The position numbers and the translations under genes were made by a program. Shown here piece by piece: positions 31,097-42,388 of a stretch of DNA of 64,000 nt. Each line of letters starts with the position of its first letter. Within the stretch, counting starts at the first letter, position 1. The stretch is from Branchinecta lynchi. Taxonomy: Eukaryota; Arthropoda; Branchiopoda; Anostraca; Branchinectidae. Under the pieces are notes generated by a model. That model worked only from the letters and a program-made list of their open reading frames with translations. It had not been told where the DNA came from and made no database searches. Location of the stretch: contig JAKZAP010000009.1 of NCBI GenBank assembly GCA_023053575.1, positions 18,271,869 through 18,335,868 on the forward strand, written 5' to 3'.

Positions 31097-31765
31097 AGGT
31101 CACCAATGCATGACAGGGGCGAGTTGCCCCCTCCTCCTCTAGAACTGACACCCCCAGACGAGAGTTGATTTCCTATCCGGAAGCAGCGATCAGTTTTCTC
31201 CAAATATCCTGCGTTCCAAAAACCAATCCTTCTATTTAAATTAGTCCACCCCTCACCAGTCAAAATTCGATCAGATATGAGGGAACCGCGAAAATCGCAC
31301 CGACAGAAATTCTAATAGGACATTGAACAGTTCACCTTTATTCACGTAGATTAGATTATGCTAGAGAACACTGATATATTTGTAGTTAATAGAAAGTGTC
31401 AAGCGCACAATTTAAAGGGGGAAGCTCTTCATTTCCGCTGGGTTATGAAGCGGTAAAGCATAAACAAAGGAGTTCTTGGATGGGGAAAGAATCTAAAATA
31501 AAGCAGAATTATCCTTCTTTGAAAATTTCTCTAAATCTTTGACCTCCTTGGTTTTGCTTTTCGGATTACCATACAAGCAGAAAGGGCAACTGTATAATGT
31601 CCCCACCCCTTTTCGGGGCCCCGCGACAACAGATCAATTATGTACTAAAAATGATCGTACCTACTGTCGTACTCATGGTGCCAATTTAAGCTACACCCGA
31701 AGACCCGAATTTCATACGGTGCAGTCTGACCCCCCTAAAGACACCTCCCTGATTTTCACCTTTTG
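31097..31765. other. Intergenic, nothing recognised
   Basis: Short frames only (for example 31539-31766). No conserved motif, TIR or repeat relation noticed. Confidence 0.35.
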
Positions 31766-31944
31766 AATCTTTCCTCGTCGCTATAAAAAATCATGGACAA
31801 CAGGGCCCAACAAGCGCACGACCTTTGTCACTGCTTCCTGGCCGAAGACTGAAAATGTAGTGCCTTTTTCTGTGTGATTATGTGTTTTATTTATTTTCTT
31901 TCATTTACTCCGCTTTTTCGAAATGACATAAATTACTTACTTAA
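31766..31944 (+). repeat. LINE 3' end with (TTAC)n tail, copy 2
   Basis: TTTCCTCGTCGCTATAAAAAATCATGGACA through CTTCCTGGCCGAAGACTGAA to AAATTACTTACTTA; colinear with 34.26-34.45 kb. Confidence 0.65.
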
Positions 31945-32211
31945 CTACAATTTCCGTGTTTTGCTATCACCACTTAATTACAATTTCCGTGTTTTGCTAT
32001 CACCACGGTTCCGACAATTTTTTGTAAGAAGCTCACTCGCCGAATAAACCGGTTACCTGAACATTCCTATGTCTTTGTCAATGGTCTTGGAATAAGGCTG
32101 AAAACGGACAAAGACGTTGATAATTTGTTGAAAGCAGAGCCTGGTTTTAAATTCTCAACTATTTTAGAATATCTGAACATAAACTGTAAAGAATGGGAGG
32201 GGTCCTTTAAA
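31945..32211 (-). mobile_element. TTAAAGGACC family repeat (copy 4), partial
   Basis: Ends GGGGTCCTTTAA at 32211. The left part carries a direct duplication of ACAATTTCCGTGTTTTGCTA, and the body is diverged from the other copies. Confidence 0.5.
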
Positions 32212-33195
32212 TTATTTCTGCGGACAACACACATACGTAATGTACTGTAGTGATGGTCGACAGAACCATCTATCGGTGGACGAGCACACCTCGTAGACCG
32301 ATAGAGGCCCCCACAGACGTTAATCCGGCAACAGTCTCCGATACAATCTAGTGTAGTAAATGAGAAATTAAGAACCGTTTCCGGTTTCTTTTTGAAATAA
32401 AGAATGAAACGAAACTGTTTTCCTTTTCCTAGTCCACAAATGTAGACTATTTTTACGAAAAACTGACTGTTTTTAAGAAAAATTGCCTGTTTCTAAAAAT
32501 TCGATTGTTTTTATGATAAACCGCGGCGCTTCGCGCCGACTCGGCTATTTTTTACCGACTGGCCGACAATATTCGAGGGAGGGCGAAGGGCGCCCCCCCC
32601 CCCCAGTTGTGACACCCCTTGTCATTGCTACGTTAAGCGACTGTTTCAAGAAGCTTAGTGGTTTGTATTCGTTCGATTATTTCGAAGGATACCGTTCTAG
32701 AAAGTAGTACCGAAATGTCCGTAGCCTACAACTGAGAGTGAGAAAAACCACACATGCAACTTTTATCTGTAGGATCACGGAATGTAATAACTTAAACTAC
32801 TTCCATGCTATATCGAGTCAAACTGAGACAGTTGTATGCAGGTGTATATAGTTCTAAGAAATATTGGTATTATCACAGAATATCGCGCATGCTACTACAT
32901 GCCAGAATTGAGCCACAAAATCGACTACCACCTCGCCACTTGTTTGTCGAATTTGAGCCACAAAGCGAGCCACGAAAATCCTGTTCGTCGCGGAAACATA
33001 CTTGTGGGCCGCACGGAAGACCGCGGAAACGCTCTTCGACAGTCTACCCACAAACTGTTTGTGGGAGCACGGAAAAACGCCTTAGAGTATTTGAATTTAA
33101 ATCTTGACGGTTGCGACTTGGCTTTCTTGAAAATCTCACATAGGGTCTCCTAAAAGTCCTTAATAACCTATTTTCTATTAGCAGGAAAAATCCTC
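32212..33195. other. Intergenic with partial hAT-like MITE
   Basis: 32.43-32.62 kb is an inverted, left-truncated copy of the 4878-5171 MITE: GACTGTTTTTAAGAAA blocks, a C-run and TTGTGACACCCCTTG. Two overlapping plus-strand frames at 32.80-33.15 kb are rejected. CCCACAAACTGTTTGTGGG (about 33048-33066) is a perfect dyad. Confidence 0.45.
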
Positions 33196-33620
33196 AAACT
33201 TAAGGCGTATCCCGCCGTTCCCCAAGGACTCCACTTGAGGAGCCCCCGCGTTTTTGTTTGTCCCGGGGAATCAATCCCCATATTCTCGCGAGTCCCCACG
33301 GACGGGGAATGCTCCAATTATCATCACCATTATCAAAAAGGACTCCCTTTCAGATTCGAAGGGGAATCAATTTTTGCTGGTATTGGTGCAACGTAACATT
33401 AACTAAAAGCAATTGAATAAGCAAAACCGAAACTAAAGTGGATCCAGACGAACTTCGTCCACTGCATATTTTTTTTGAACAAAATCCATTTTGGAAGCAT
33501 GTTGTCGTTCTTTTCCGTGCGCGGAGTCCGCGAGGAGTGACCCCCTCTATTCTCGGCGTTTCATTGGATCCCCCGATGAGTCCTCGGGGAACGGCGAGGA
33601 TGTGCCCTTCAAGTTCTAAA
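33196..33620. mobile_element. TIR element with GAGGACTCC ends (copy 1), about 425 bp
   Basis: GGCGTATCCCGCCGTTCCCC and, inverted, GGGGAACGGCGAGGATGTGCC form the ends. TCCACTTGAGGAGCCCCCGC, CGGGGAATCAATCCCC and AAAGTGGATCCAGAC also occur in reverse order at 54.30-54.56 kb, so the two are copies in opposite orientation. Confidence 0.6.
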
Positions 33621-33754
33621 ACTGAAATTCTTTTGAGATAATCAAGAATCTGTTTTTTTTAACTCTTGCTCAAGCCGCATCATTTTGAATCCTTGAATGA
33701 ACCATCATTGCTGTTTTAGGTGCTTTAATGGTTATCCCCCCCCCCCCCCCACAC

Positions 33755-34216
33755 CCGGCAGTGTTGCCTCTTACCGCAGAAGTTTGCGAGCAGAATTGAG
33801 GTGGATCGTGAGCCATAGGGCGGACGCTTTCTGGTGGGGATGCGGAGAAATTATATTGTCAGAGATAAGAAAGGTACTGGTCCTTATTTTTGTCCAGTGT
33901 GGTATTGAAGGAGAGGATGCGGTACATTTGATACGTTATTGTGAGGAGCTGAAATAATTAAGAAAGGAAGTGTTTGGTCGGGAGGCTTGAGAGGAAAGAG
34001 ATTTGGTTTCAAGTATGGGAAGTAAGTGTTTTGGTGAGCTCCGAAGGCTGGGTAGATTCCTGAAGATAGCTATGACCCACCGTGAACTATTTTTATAGAA
34101 GTTGATTTTTGGTTTGTTTTTGGAGTGTAGCCTACGATATTTTGTTTTTTTTCTTATTGGGTTATGTTTCCCGCCATGGCCCTTGGGCGTTATTGGGAAT
34201 AAATTCATTCATTGGT
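33755..34216 (+). pseudogene. LINE RT C-terminal fragment and 3' end
   Basis: An open stretch ends GEDAVHLIRYCEELK (33912-33956). Continuing in broken frame come CFGELRRLGRFLKIAMTHREL and a 3' UTR ending AATAAATTCATTCATT. The H...C.EL..LR and RLGRFLKIA patterns recur in minus-strand fragments at 36.65-37.01, 38.68-38.93 and 39.77-40.35 kb, so these are C-terminal tails of one LINE group. A 15-base C-run at 33736-33750 lies at its left. Confidence 0.6.
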
Positions 34217-34254
34217 GTACAAGTTCAAAATGCAAGATGCGACTCTTTATATCC

Positions 34255-34453
34255 CTTTTGGATATTTCCTCGTCGCTATAAAAAATCATGACATCAGGGC
34301 ACAACCAGCGCACAACGTTATCCACTGCTTCCTGGTCGAAGATTGAAAATTAAGTGTCTTTTTGTGTGTATATGGGTTTTGTTTATTTTCTTTCACTTAC
34401 TCCGCTTTTTCAAAATGGCGGGCTATAAATACATTAATTACTTACTTACTTAC
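34255..34453 (+). repeat. LINE 3' end with (TTAC)n tail, copy 3
   Basis: TTTCCTCGTCGCTATAAAAA through CTTCCTGGTCGAAGATTGAA and AAAATGGCGGGCTATAAATA to ACTTACTTACTTAC. It joins the preceding LINE tail directly. Confidence 0.65.
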
Positions 34454-34937
34454 TAATTAGCAATTAACTCCACGAGACTTCTTCGAAAGTCTCCCGCTTA
34501 AGACTGGGACTATTCCTCAACCCACTTAAGGCCGGATCACTCTTAAGCCTCCGATTCGCACGTACACATTCCTAATTTTCTGGTGAATGATTTCCCATGA
34601 ATAAGACGGAGCTTAAAGACCTCTTTATTCGACCTCCAATAGGCTAAATCTGATCTAATTTTGGTTATAAATCCTGCCGTCTGAAGAAAGTCAAGAAATT
34701 AAGTCTCGGAACGTTCTAGACGAAATGCTCTGGGCATTATTATTGAGGGGATATGTACACTGGTAGAAGTCTCATTTATAAAAGGGTTGCGATCGCAACA
34801 GACATGTAATAACACTGTTTCTTAACGCTATAAAAGAGGGTGACTGATTTATTTGAATCTTCGATTTGAATCCACTGAACTACTCTGCGAATGGATTTTT
34901 GATCTTTCACCCTGGGGTGTAGTAGCGACGTACAAAG

Positions 34938-35206
34938 CCTCATTTTTTGTTGTAATGGCGCTGCCGCATCGCTGCTGCAGAACTTCTTTGCTTTTCACAA
35001 TGCGTTTTTGGATTCATTTTCTTCGTGGTCGAAGCGGTAGCTGCAGCACCTTGCAGGGAAGCACGGACTTGGTCGGTCCGCTAGTCCGCGGTTCTCGAGA
35101 AGCTCTGCCGTCTTCCTCGGAAGCACTGCAGCGCAAAAACGGATGTAGAAAGAATCAGTCCGGAAGCGGGCGAGAAGTGGACCTGCAGCGTGCAACAAAA
35201 ACGAGG
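34938..35206. mobile_element. GC-rich TIR element GCCTCATTTTTTGTTG, about 269 bp
   Basis: GCCTCATTTTTTGTTGTAA at the left and GCAACAAAAACGAGGC at the right are inverted. The interior is GC-rich, unlike its surroundings, and open on both strands (34853-35218 plus, 34995-35198 minus). That reflects composition more than coding. Confidence 0.45.
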
Positions 35207-35544
35207 CTCAGAATGTAAACTGTAACGAAGTTCATCCAGACGCGAAGAATTTGAGTATCAACAAAAGCGTGCATTTCCATGAAGCAAAGCTCACGCAATT
35301 TTCAATTCCAGATTGTAAGATCACATCTGAAGAAAGCCCGCTATCCTCCTACCCATTCATTTGCGTATTTATTTGATCCCTCAAATGTGTTGCCTCTATG
35401 ACATCTTACAGATTTCTGGAATCCGGGGTGTCCGACACATCGGACTTTCAGACGTTTTTGGGGCCTGGGTTCACCTTCCGCATCCATCTCGACGAAATGG
35501 GAGTCCGGTAGAATCTGGTCCCAAGCTGAAAGCGAATCTTCTTG

Positions 35545-35830
35545 ATGGCGCTATCAATCAATCAATCAATCAATCAATTAGCTTTATTTCAGCACAAGTG
35601 CCATAAATAACAAAAAAGAAAAACAAAGAAACAACACTAGAGAACATAAGAATTGTCGTTTAACGGCCGCCAAATGGGTAAAGTAATAATTAATAAGTTA
35701 AGGACTGAAAAACTGTGATATTCTGGTTCTATGTTTGGTTGAAATTCCATGTCAATCACATGTGCTTTTGATACCTACTAAATCACTGCACCGAAAAACA
35801 GATTAATTTTGTTAGTAAAAGAAAAGAACC
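35545..35830 (-). repeat. LINE 3' end with (GATT)n tail
   Basis: ATCAATCAATCAATCAATCA (35548-35578), then TTAGCTTTATTTCAGCACAAG; read on the minus strand this is a 3' UTR ending in AATAAAGC and a GATT tail. No coding remnant visible. Confidence 0.45.
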
Positions 35831-36644
35831 TGAACTAAATATTAATTAATATTTTATTCACCGAATAATTACAAGACGTGCACCAATTCCACCCACCATG
35901 ACCGCGAATATGTACTAAATCCGCAGCCTCCCATTTGATTCAGTACTTTAAACTTGTCTAAACTTATTTTCGAATATCTTGAAAGAAAGCTCTGCTTCTT
36001 TTCTTCTAGACACTATTTTTTCCATCTGGCTAATGCGTCTCAGCGTTGCAAGATAAGCTTTTCAGCAGAAGGAACAAATTTCTTTGGCCGAATTGAATTC
36101 CGCCTCTGAAACGAATTTCCGCCCACTTTGCGATCGAATTCCGCCCAAAAATCCAAGACGCTGAATGATACATACTGATTATTTAGAAACGCTATTTATT
36201 ATTTGAAACATTATGTGAAACATTACTGACGTGAAAATCTCCCTTCAAATCCTTACACCTTAAATGTCGATTTCACTTTCGACGACTACTAAAATAATTG
36301 CAGGTTGTGACGCCTACATTGATTACAGATGCTTTTTTGTAGAATGACGAAGAGACACAATGATAAAAAAACATAGGCTTAGAGCAAGCACAATAAACCC
36401 ATTATCACACAGCTTAAATCGTGACAGTAGAGACACTTGTGCTATCCGGCGAATTTCAGTGAAAGTGTGGCAGTGATTCGACACTTGCTCAGAGGTAACA
36501 CTGCAAATACGCGGAAGCCGAAAGAATCGACGATATGCATTGTTGTAGCACACTTTCATACTCAGCATGGCCTTAGCAGTGGGGCTATAGCAGCTATAGC
36601 AGAAAGCTATAGCAGTATGTCTGAAGTAATCGCGTCTTAACAGT
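35831..36644. other. Intergenic with GAATTCCGCC repeats
   Basis: GAATTCCGCC(T/C) recurs at about 36095-36150. Opposing short frames at 36.32-36.64 kb are not supported. Confidence 0.35.
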
Positions 36645-37010
36645 AATAGAACAGAATATAATAGAATTTATTGCACAAAAAGCCTGAGGCCATGGCAAAA
36701 ATGGTTACAGAAAAAGAGAACACTTGAACGAAATAGTAGGCTAGAACTAAACTAAAGGAAATTCTCTCTGTGTGCTAAAGCTATTTTTAGGAACCTTACC
36801 AGCCTCTTCAAATCTTGAAAACACTTACTTCCAATAACGCTCATCATCCCTACTTTATCATCTATTGTAGTTACATTCCAAAAAAATCTCAACTCGCAGG
36901 TCACCTAGCTCACGGCATTCACACATCAGATGTAACAAATTCTCATTCAATATCCGCCATATAGAACTTACGAGTTCAAGATCAGAAAGCTCAAGCTTAC
37001 AAGTCAGCTC
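36645..37010 (-). pseudogene. LINE RT C-terminal fragment
   Basis: On the minus strand from about 37000: ELVSSIWRILNENLLHLMCE then CRELGDLRVEIFLECN, followed in another frame by the FEEAGKV/RLVRFLKIA-like segment. The H..C.C.EL.DLR motif is the zinc-finger-like tail common in non-LTR RTs. It ends in GCAATAAATTCTATTATATTC near 36.65 kb. Confidence 0.6.
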
Positions 37011-37339
37011 AGATTTTATTTCAAGTATAACTGAAAAGAAGGCTTATTTTTACATTTGATATTTGAATACACTAAATTATTTTTTAACTTTTTTAAGGAA
37101 TCTTGCATTTTTTTTCACCCGAGGCTCAATAATAACGTTGAGAATGTGCGCTGCTTGCACAACAGCCCAAAGTTCAACCAGACGAGCAGAATTTGACTTT
37201 AAAAAAATTCCTAAATTTCCATGGTTGAAGACACTAAGATAGGAAAGTCACGGCTGAACAAAATAGGAATAATAGTAAAGATATGAGTGAGAAGAATTTG
37301 CTATTTTTCGGTTATTTTTCGGCAATGGCTTACCTTTTA

Positions 37340-37795
37340 TGTAGCGTTTACACGGACAAGAAATTCCGTCGAGTAGAAATTAATTCTGGTCGACTCTCCG
37401 TTCGTGAAGACGACCGAATACGGCTTCTTTCGGGTGTGGATTCTCATATGATAAGCCTTGTGCTGCGACCGAGAAAAATTTTCTCGCAGATAGAAAAAAA
37501 AGTCTAGTGGGACGAGAAGCCTTTCCTGATGAAAGGAATTCCGATATACTTCAAAGGAATCTCGTCAGCGGCACTGGTGAAAAGACTAAAACAAAAATTC
37601 TAGCTAGCTTTTGAGAGCAGCAGTCATCAGTACTGATGTCATAAATGCTCTCAAAACATTTTTTTATTGGCTAGTAAATTTATTTTTGTCAGATTTTCTG
37701 GTTTGAAGAATGTTTGTTTTCACTCTGCGTATCAACATAATCTTGTCGCAAAGATCGGATTCTGTTCAAGTTTTCCTGTACTTGTAAACGCTGCT
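37340..37795. mobile_element. Harbinger-like MITE TGTAGCGTTTACA (copy 2), TTA TSD
   Basis: TGTAGCGTTTACACGGACAA at the left, TGTACTTGTAAACGCTGCT at the right, TTA on both outer sides (37337-37339, 37796-37798). Colinear with 23028-23412 but about 70 bp longer inside. Short frames here (37283-37507, 37667-37945) cross the element ends and are discounted. Confidence 0.7.
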
Positions 37796-38597
37796 TTATT
37801 TGCTAAATATTTCAAGCATAGAGGTACAAGCGCATGGAGGTACCACACATTCAAAAGAAAAAGTTCCTTGGATGAAATTGATTATCTGCGGACAAACAAA
37901 ATAACGCATTTTCAGTCATATTTAAGTGAGCCGAGTGGTGCGTAATGGACCGTCGGTCCATTCAAGCCCTTTTAAGTTAAGCTTTCAGTTTTATTTTTGG
38001 CCCTTCTTGGCAAGGGTTTTCTTCAGAGGCTCATGGGTAGTATAGAATTTTGGCTTTACCATACTTGGTAGTTTCTAAACCTTTAAACCTGTCTGTCCGT
38101 CCGTCCGCAGACGGACCAACTTCCAAAGTAAGTCTCGTCCAATACCTGGATCAGAAGAATTCCCAGTCCCTCACTGATAAGGGTGTAAAGTACCTCGTAA
38201 TTATCCGGGCACTCGAGTTCAAGTTTTAGCATAGATTATTCGAGCCAGGCGATGCAAAAGTATCGAGTAAATTAGGCTGGAAAAACGAAATTAGCTCGGT
38301 TCCGAACTGATCTCTAGAGCTGTACTCACTTCGACAATAAGGGGAGGGAACCCGCTTCCTGGTATCTTGAAGAGCACAATTTCTCAGTTTACACAACACG
38401 CCCTTAAGCCTAAGTATGTTAAACACTTAGAATATTAGAACAGATTATAAATTATCATTGGGGTTTCTTCGTCTGGTATACGTCTCTGGTATTATTAAAT
38501 CCCTATGGGGATGTAATAATTGATCCTGTTTGCTTTTTGAATCGTGGTCACTATAAAGCTGAAGGGTTACCTACATCTCTACACCTGCTGTACACCC
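37796..38597. other. Intergenic with degenerate hammerhead-like repeat
   Basis: At 37990-38030 (minus) CTCTGAAGAAAACCCTTGCC and AAGAAGGGCC resemble the 14.2-kb unit, but the GAAA box is lost. CTGTCCGTCCGTCCG at 38091-38105 is a tetranucleotide run like those in the pearl-like elements. Confidence 0.35.
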
Positions 38598-39111
38598 CGA
38601 TGAAAATCTGTAGCGTGCGTAGTTGTACGAAAAAGTTGCATGTATTGATATGTAATAGTAAGAAATATCATCATTTAATGAATGAATAATGAATGAATAT
38701 ATTTAATAGCCAATTGGCCGTACAAAATAAATGAGTTACAATACACTTTACATCACTCAATACTTATCTTTATTTAACTAATACACTCTTTAAGAATTGG
38801 CATATTTTAAGTATCTTAGCTTTATTTTTTGTTTCAAGAATATCGGGGAACTTGATAGTATACCCATTAAGAAAGTGTCTCCTGAGATCTGAGAGTTGCT
38901 CGCATTCAACCAGAAAATGTGCCTCAGACTGGACCAATAACAAGAAGTAGTATCCGGTAGCATCCAGTCTAGATAATAGTAGCATGCAGTAGAATGCAAT
39001 AATGCGGTAGCCTTCACACATAATAGAAGCATGTAGTAGCATCAGTTCCTACTGAATGCTACTTTTCCCTCCAACTTCATACTACTATTTTGAGATAAAT
39101 TTAGCATCGGG
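38598..39111. mobile_element. MITE CCCGATGAAAA (copy 2), split by a LINE tail
   Basis: CCCCGATGAAAATCTGTAGC at the left and AGATAAATTTAGCATCGGG at the right match 30411-30713. Between ATCATTTAA and GTGCCTCAGACTGG, adjacent in the 30.4-kb copy, lies the LINE fragment at about 38677-38927. Confidence 0.7.
38677..38927 (-). pseudogene. LINE RT C-terminal fragment inserted in MITE
   Basis: Minus strand: HFLVECEQLSDLRRHFLNGY, FPDILETKNKAKILKICQFL then KSVLVK and stop, 3' UTR, and a tail of ATTCATTCATT. H.L.EC..LSDLR is the RT C-terminal pattern shared with the 33.8, 36.9 and 40.1 kb fragments. The reading frame opens exactly at the MITE junction. Confidence 0.7.
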
Positions 39112-39400
39112 ACCATTTCGCGGCACCAACCGAAATCAGTAATGCTGGGACCGGTGCCCGCCACAACTCAGGCGATTCTGCTTCTGAGGATGCTGATTTA
39201 ATTTTTAATTTGTAACCCCTGGCAACCGGTGTACAGGCACTTGCTGTACACACAACCAAGAGTGATCAACCCCTCGTACAGAGCTCCAGTGGACGTCTTT
39301 TGATTGGCTCACACGTTACCAGTCAGGAAAGCTCCTACACATAATTGAGCAAATTCGAGATACTCCTTTATGGCCTACTATTTATTTATATGTGGACTTC

Positions 39401-39752
39401 TCTGCGTGTTTACATTCTCCGTTATCCTTTGACGCGAGTAATGAGACAATGACTTCAAGCAAGAAAATTGATAAAAATGAATTCACTTGCCAACAATTTT
39501 TTTTTTATAGCATTTATGACATCAGTAGCCTACTCATGACTGCTAATCTCAAAAGCTGGCTAGCCTTTTTTAGTCTTTTTCACCAGTGCCGCCGACGAAA
39601 TTCCTTTCAAGTAGACTGGAATTCCTTTCATCTTGAAAGGAATTCCCGTGTCGCTAGACTTTTTTCTAGTCGTCTTCACGAACGGAATCCTTTCAAGTTG
39701 ACCGGAATTCCTTTCTACTCGATGGGATTTCTTGTCCGTGTAAACTCTACAT
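39401..39752. mobile_element. Harbinger-like MITE TGTAGCGTTTACA (copy 3), inverted
   Basis: Right end GTCCGTGTAAACTCTACA followed by TTTA; left end near CTGCGTGTTTACA. AAAGGAATTCC words and CGTCTTCACGAACGGAATCC match the other copies in reverse. The 123-codon frame across it (39392-39763) is not conserved in the other copies. Confidence 0.6.
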
Positions 39753-39769
39753 TTAATCAGTGAAAATGA

Positions 39770-40345
39770 GACGTTATCATAAATAAGAAGGGGTCGAGCG
39801 ATTAGGCAAGGAGTCTCCCAGTGATATGATATCCATATTTCTTAAAGCCCGAGGGACATCGCATCTAAAACAAATAAAAAACAAACAAGCAACTCTTCTA
39901 ATGAATAACAAAAACTCTTCTCTGTGCTTCCAACCTGTCCGCAAAAACCTTCCAAGTTGCTTAACCCTATACAGACTAATCATAACCCATCATTAACCCT
40001 AAGCAGACCAATCATCCATCCCCACATATTTCAACACTCAAATCTTTCAACTCCACACATTCGTACAGAAAATGAAACAAATTCTCATCCACACAGCAAA
40101 CACATTGAATATCAGTTCATTACAGATTTCCTTCAGATTCCAAGTTTTTTAATACGCTCCACATGGTTTCTGGGTAGGACATTGGTTCCGTACACACGTA
40201 GGAGACTACCTACTCTTGAAGGTAGCATTTTACCTATATTACCGATTACCTCTACGTCCCTTACGTTCCATCTATCCCATTTCCGACTTCCGAGATTCCC
40301 AACTTCAATTTACTAACTACGAAGACTTTTTGAGGCAGGTCAGGC
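39770..40345 (-). pseudogene. LINE RT C-terminal fragment, frameshifted
   Basis: Minus strand: IGNIGKMLPSRVGSLLRVYG and NVLPRNHVERIKKLGI (about 40140-40230), then CVCCVDENLFHFLYECVELK with DLSVEICG (about 40040-40110), then QLGRFLRTGWKHREEFLL (about 39920-39980). These are in different frames. Order and motifs match the other C-terminal LINE fragments. Confidence 0.6.
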
Positions 40346-41114
40346 TCCCGCTCATTACTTCCCAGGCAGGGTTGCCACAGCACGATAGTGTGAATTGTCA
40401 CTCTATTTCGCTTTTGTCACTCTTGTCTTACGTAGGACATAGAAATCACTCCATTTCAGAAAATGACCAATTCTGTCATTTTTGCAACAGGGATTCCGAC
40501 CAAAAGTGAACATTTCATGAAAATAACTTCGAATCCCAATTCACTCTCTGTTTTGGACCAAAAGTCACTCTTAAATAATTTTGATGTAGCAGCACTTTTC
40601 CCAGGAGCTCAGCAACCAAGGAGGCGGGCGAGGGGAAATAAAACCGGAACGGGTTTGTAATTTTTTTAAAACCCAGCAGAGTTTCCAAGGAGTCACGAAT
40701 GTTACAATACTGGAGTAGAAACTGTACAAGCCAGAAGTTGTGCTTTAATGGTAAGTTGGGTGCCTGTGATCAAAATTTAGCCTTAAAGCAGAACTGAAGC
40801 CCTCCATTGTCCCGTTATTTATTTCCCGATGACAACCGCCATCATAAGCCCGCCCAGTCTCAATTTTCTTTTCGTCATTGCCATGCTTTCACTCTAAGGG
40901 GTTACTCACACGACAAACAGGTGTACAGTCAGTGGCTGGTGCCCCAAAGAAGGAAAGTAAAGTGGCGCCCATCTGAGTGAGTAACACCTCGTTTGGCTCT
41001 ACCCCCTCGTTTCGCCCACCTTGGCATTGGTAGTCTTTTCACAGTAGACTTTGAACTGTTATTGGTTAGTTTTAATGAACGGAGGCGTTAGTCAAGATTA
41101 CCGGCAAATGGGTA
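40346..41114. other. Intergenic, small inverted pair
   Basis: GGGGTTACTCACACGAC (40909) and GTGAGTAACACCTC (40977) are inverted across about 50 bp. Otherwise nothing recognised. Confidence 0.35.
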
Positions 41115-41248
41115 GGCTGTAAAAAAGCTCTGCTATATCGGACTTTAATGATCGTGATTCGTGAATCACCGAATTCGGGGATTTTTGTTCCGAGTCCAGA
41201 GTCCGAGTCAGGAAAGTTATGTATAGCGGATTTTTTGTTCGTACAGTG
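41115..41248. mobile_element. Tc1/mariner-like MITE TACATCGG family (fragment-sized copy)
   Basis: CTGTAAAAAAGCTCTGCTATATCGG at the left and GTTCGTACAGTG at the right, TA outside both; interior GAATTCGGGGATTTTT and CCGAGTC as in the 45.6 and 51.4 kb copies. Confidence 0.5.
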
Positions 41249-41631
41249 TAGCGTACCCTCATAGCGAGAACATGGATGAACGCCTGGGAACCATTTCTTT
41301 CCTCCCGGGGTCTCTAACTTAAATGCAGCAACTGAAGCTTCAAATCCCGCCAGATGAGCATTTTTGCTTTCACTTCTCTACTTATTGTGTCCGGTTCCGG
41401 AAACTGTACCTCCGATCTTTTCACTCGCCATCAGTAAGGGTTGAACCAGAGACGAGAAGAACAGTGAAAGACAGTTCTACGGACAGGTAAGGATATAGCA
41501 AAAACTTCGCTTTTTCTCGGCGGCGCGAAAAGCTTTGCCTTACCCCCTTTGTTTCTATACCAGCGCTACCTGTCTGTTGTACCGTATTGCTGTCGATAAT
41601 CCAGCCGGCGTCGCTTAGCGACTCGCAACTG

Positions 41632-41780
41632 CAGTATTACTACTCGGATTAATATTATCTCTACTGGGATAAGATTAAACCGAATTAGAAATAATATTAT
41701 CTCTACTGGGATAAGATTAAACCGAATTAGAAATAATCTTATCTCAGTAGAGACAGTATTAATCCGAGTAGCAAATACTG
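41632..41780. mobile_element. Foldback MITE AGTATTTGCTACT (copy 2)
   Basis: CAGTATTACTACTCGGATTA and TAATCCGAGTAGCAAATACTG pair almost fully. Inside, AATATTATCTCTACTGGGAT and its continuation are directly duplicated (about 51-bp period) and then inverted. A single-stranded form would fold into one long hairpin. Confidence 0.75.
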
Positions 41781-42388
41781 ATTTTTTTTTAAAGTGTCAA
41801 GTGTGACGTCGGCCTCATCCAACCGGTACGATCGGCTATGAGACAGCACAGAAGTTTCATTTTTTCACATATTGGAGAGTTGAATCGTTTCAATGGCTCT
41901 GGTTTTCTTGGAATTCCAGCTGAAACATCCAGCTCGAGGCGACAGCTAACACTGCTAGCAACTCAACGTGTTCAAATTTTCAAAATTTCAAAGCCTTGGT
42001 CAGCTTTTTCAGATTTGATTTTTTCTCAAATGTTCAGTTTTACCGAATTTCTGTAAAATCATCAATCTGAGCTGAAAACTGTCAGCATTTCTAGACGGCT
42101 CACATCTGGCAATTAGATTACTTCGCTAATATCCATTTTTAAAGGACACCTGAACTATGAAACCATACTTGAACAAACCGTGGAGAATTCATTTACAGAC
42201 ATGGCCACGGAGATCATTCTTCTCCTGAGCGTGACGTTTTCAAAATTGGGATTCTCATTTCTGGAGATTTGCACATGCAGACTCCAAGACAAAAAGCGGG
42301 ATTCATTCAAATCTTGTACAGCGCTGGTCGGATCGTATTGGAATTTCTTCTAGATATACGTTTGGGCTTAACTAGTTAAACAAGAGCT
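41781..42388. other. Intergenic, nothing recognised
   Basis: TTTTTAAAGGACACCTGAAC (42138) resembles CTTAAAGGACACCTCGCAC (50.88 kb), a possible further TIR end. No gene. Confidence 0.35.

Noticed and set aside
32805..33153. Two overlapping basic proteins of 100 and 105 codons
   Set aside because: Different frames of the same stretch, both ending at random, with no motif, start context or splice support.
34853..35218. 121-codon frame in a GC-rich island
   Set aside because: It crosses the left end of a TIR element and is open on the opposite strand as well; composition effect.
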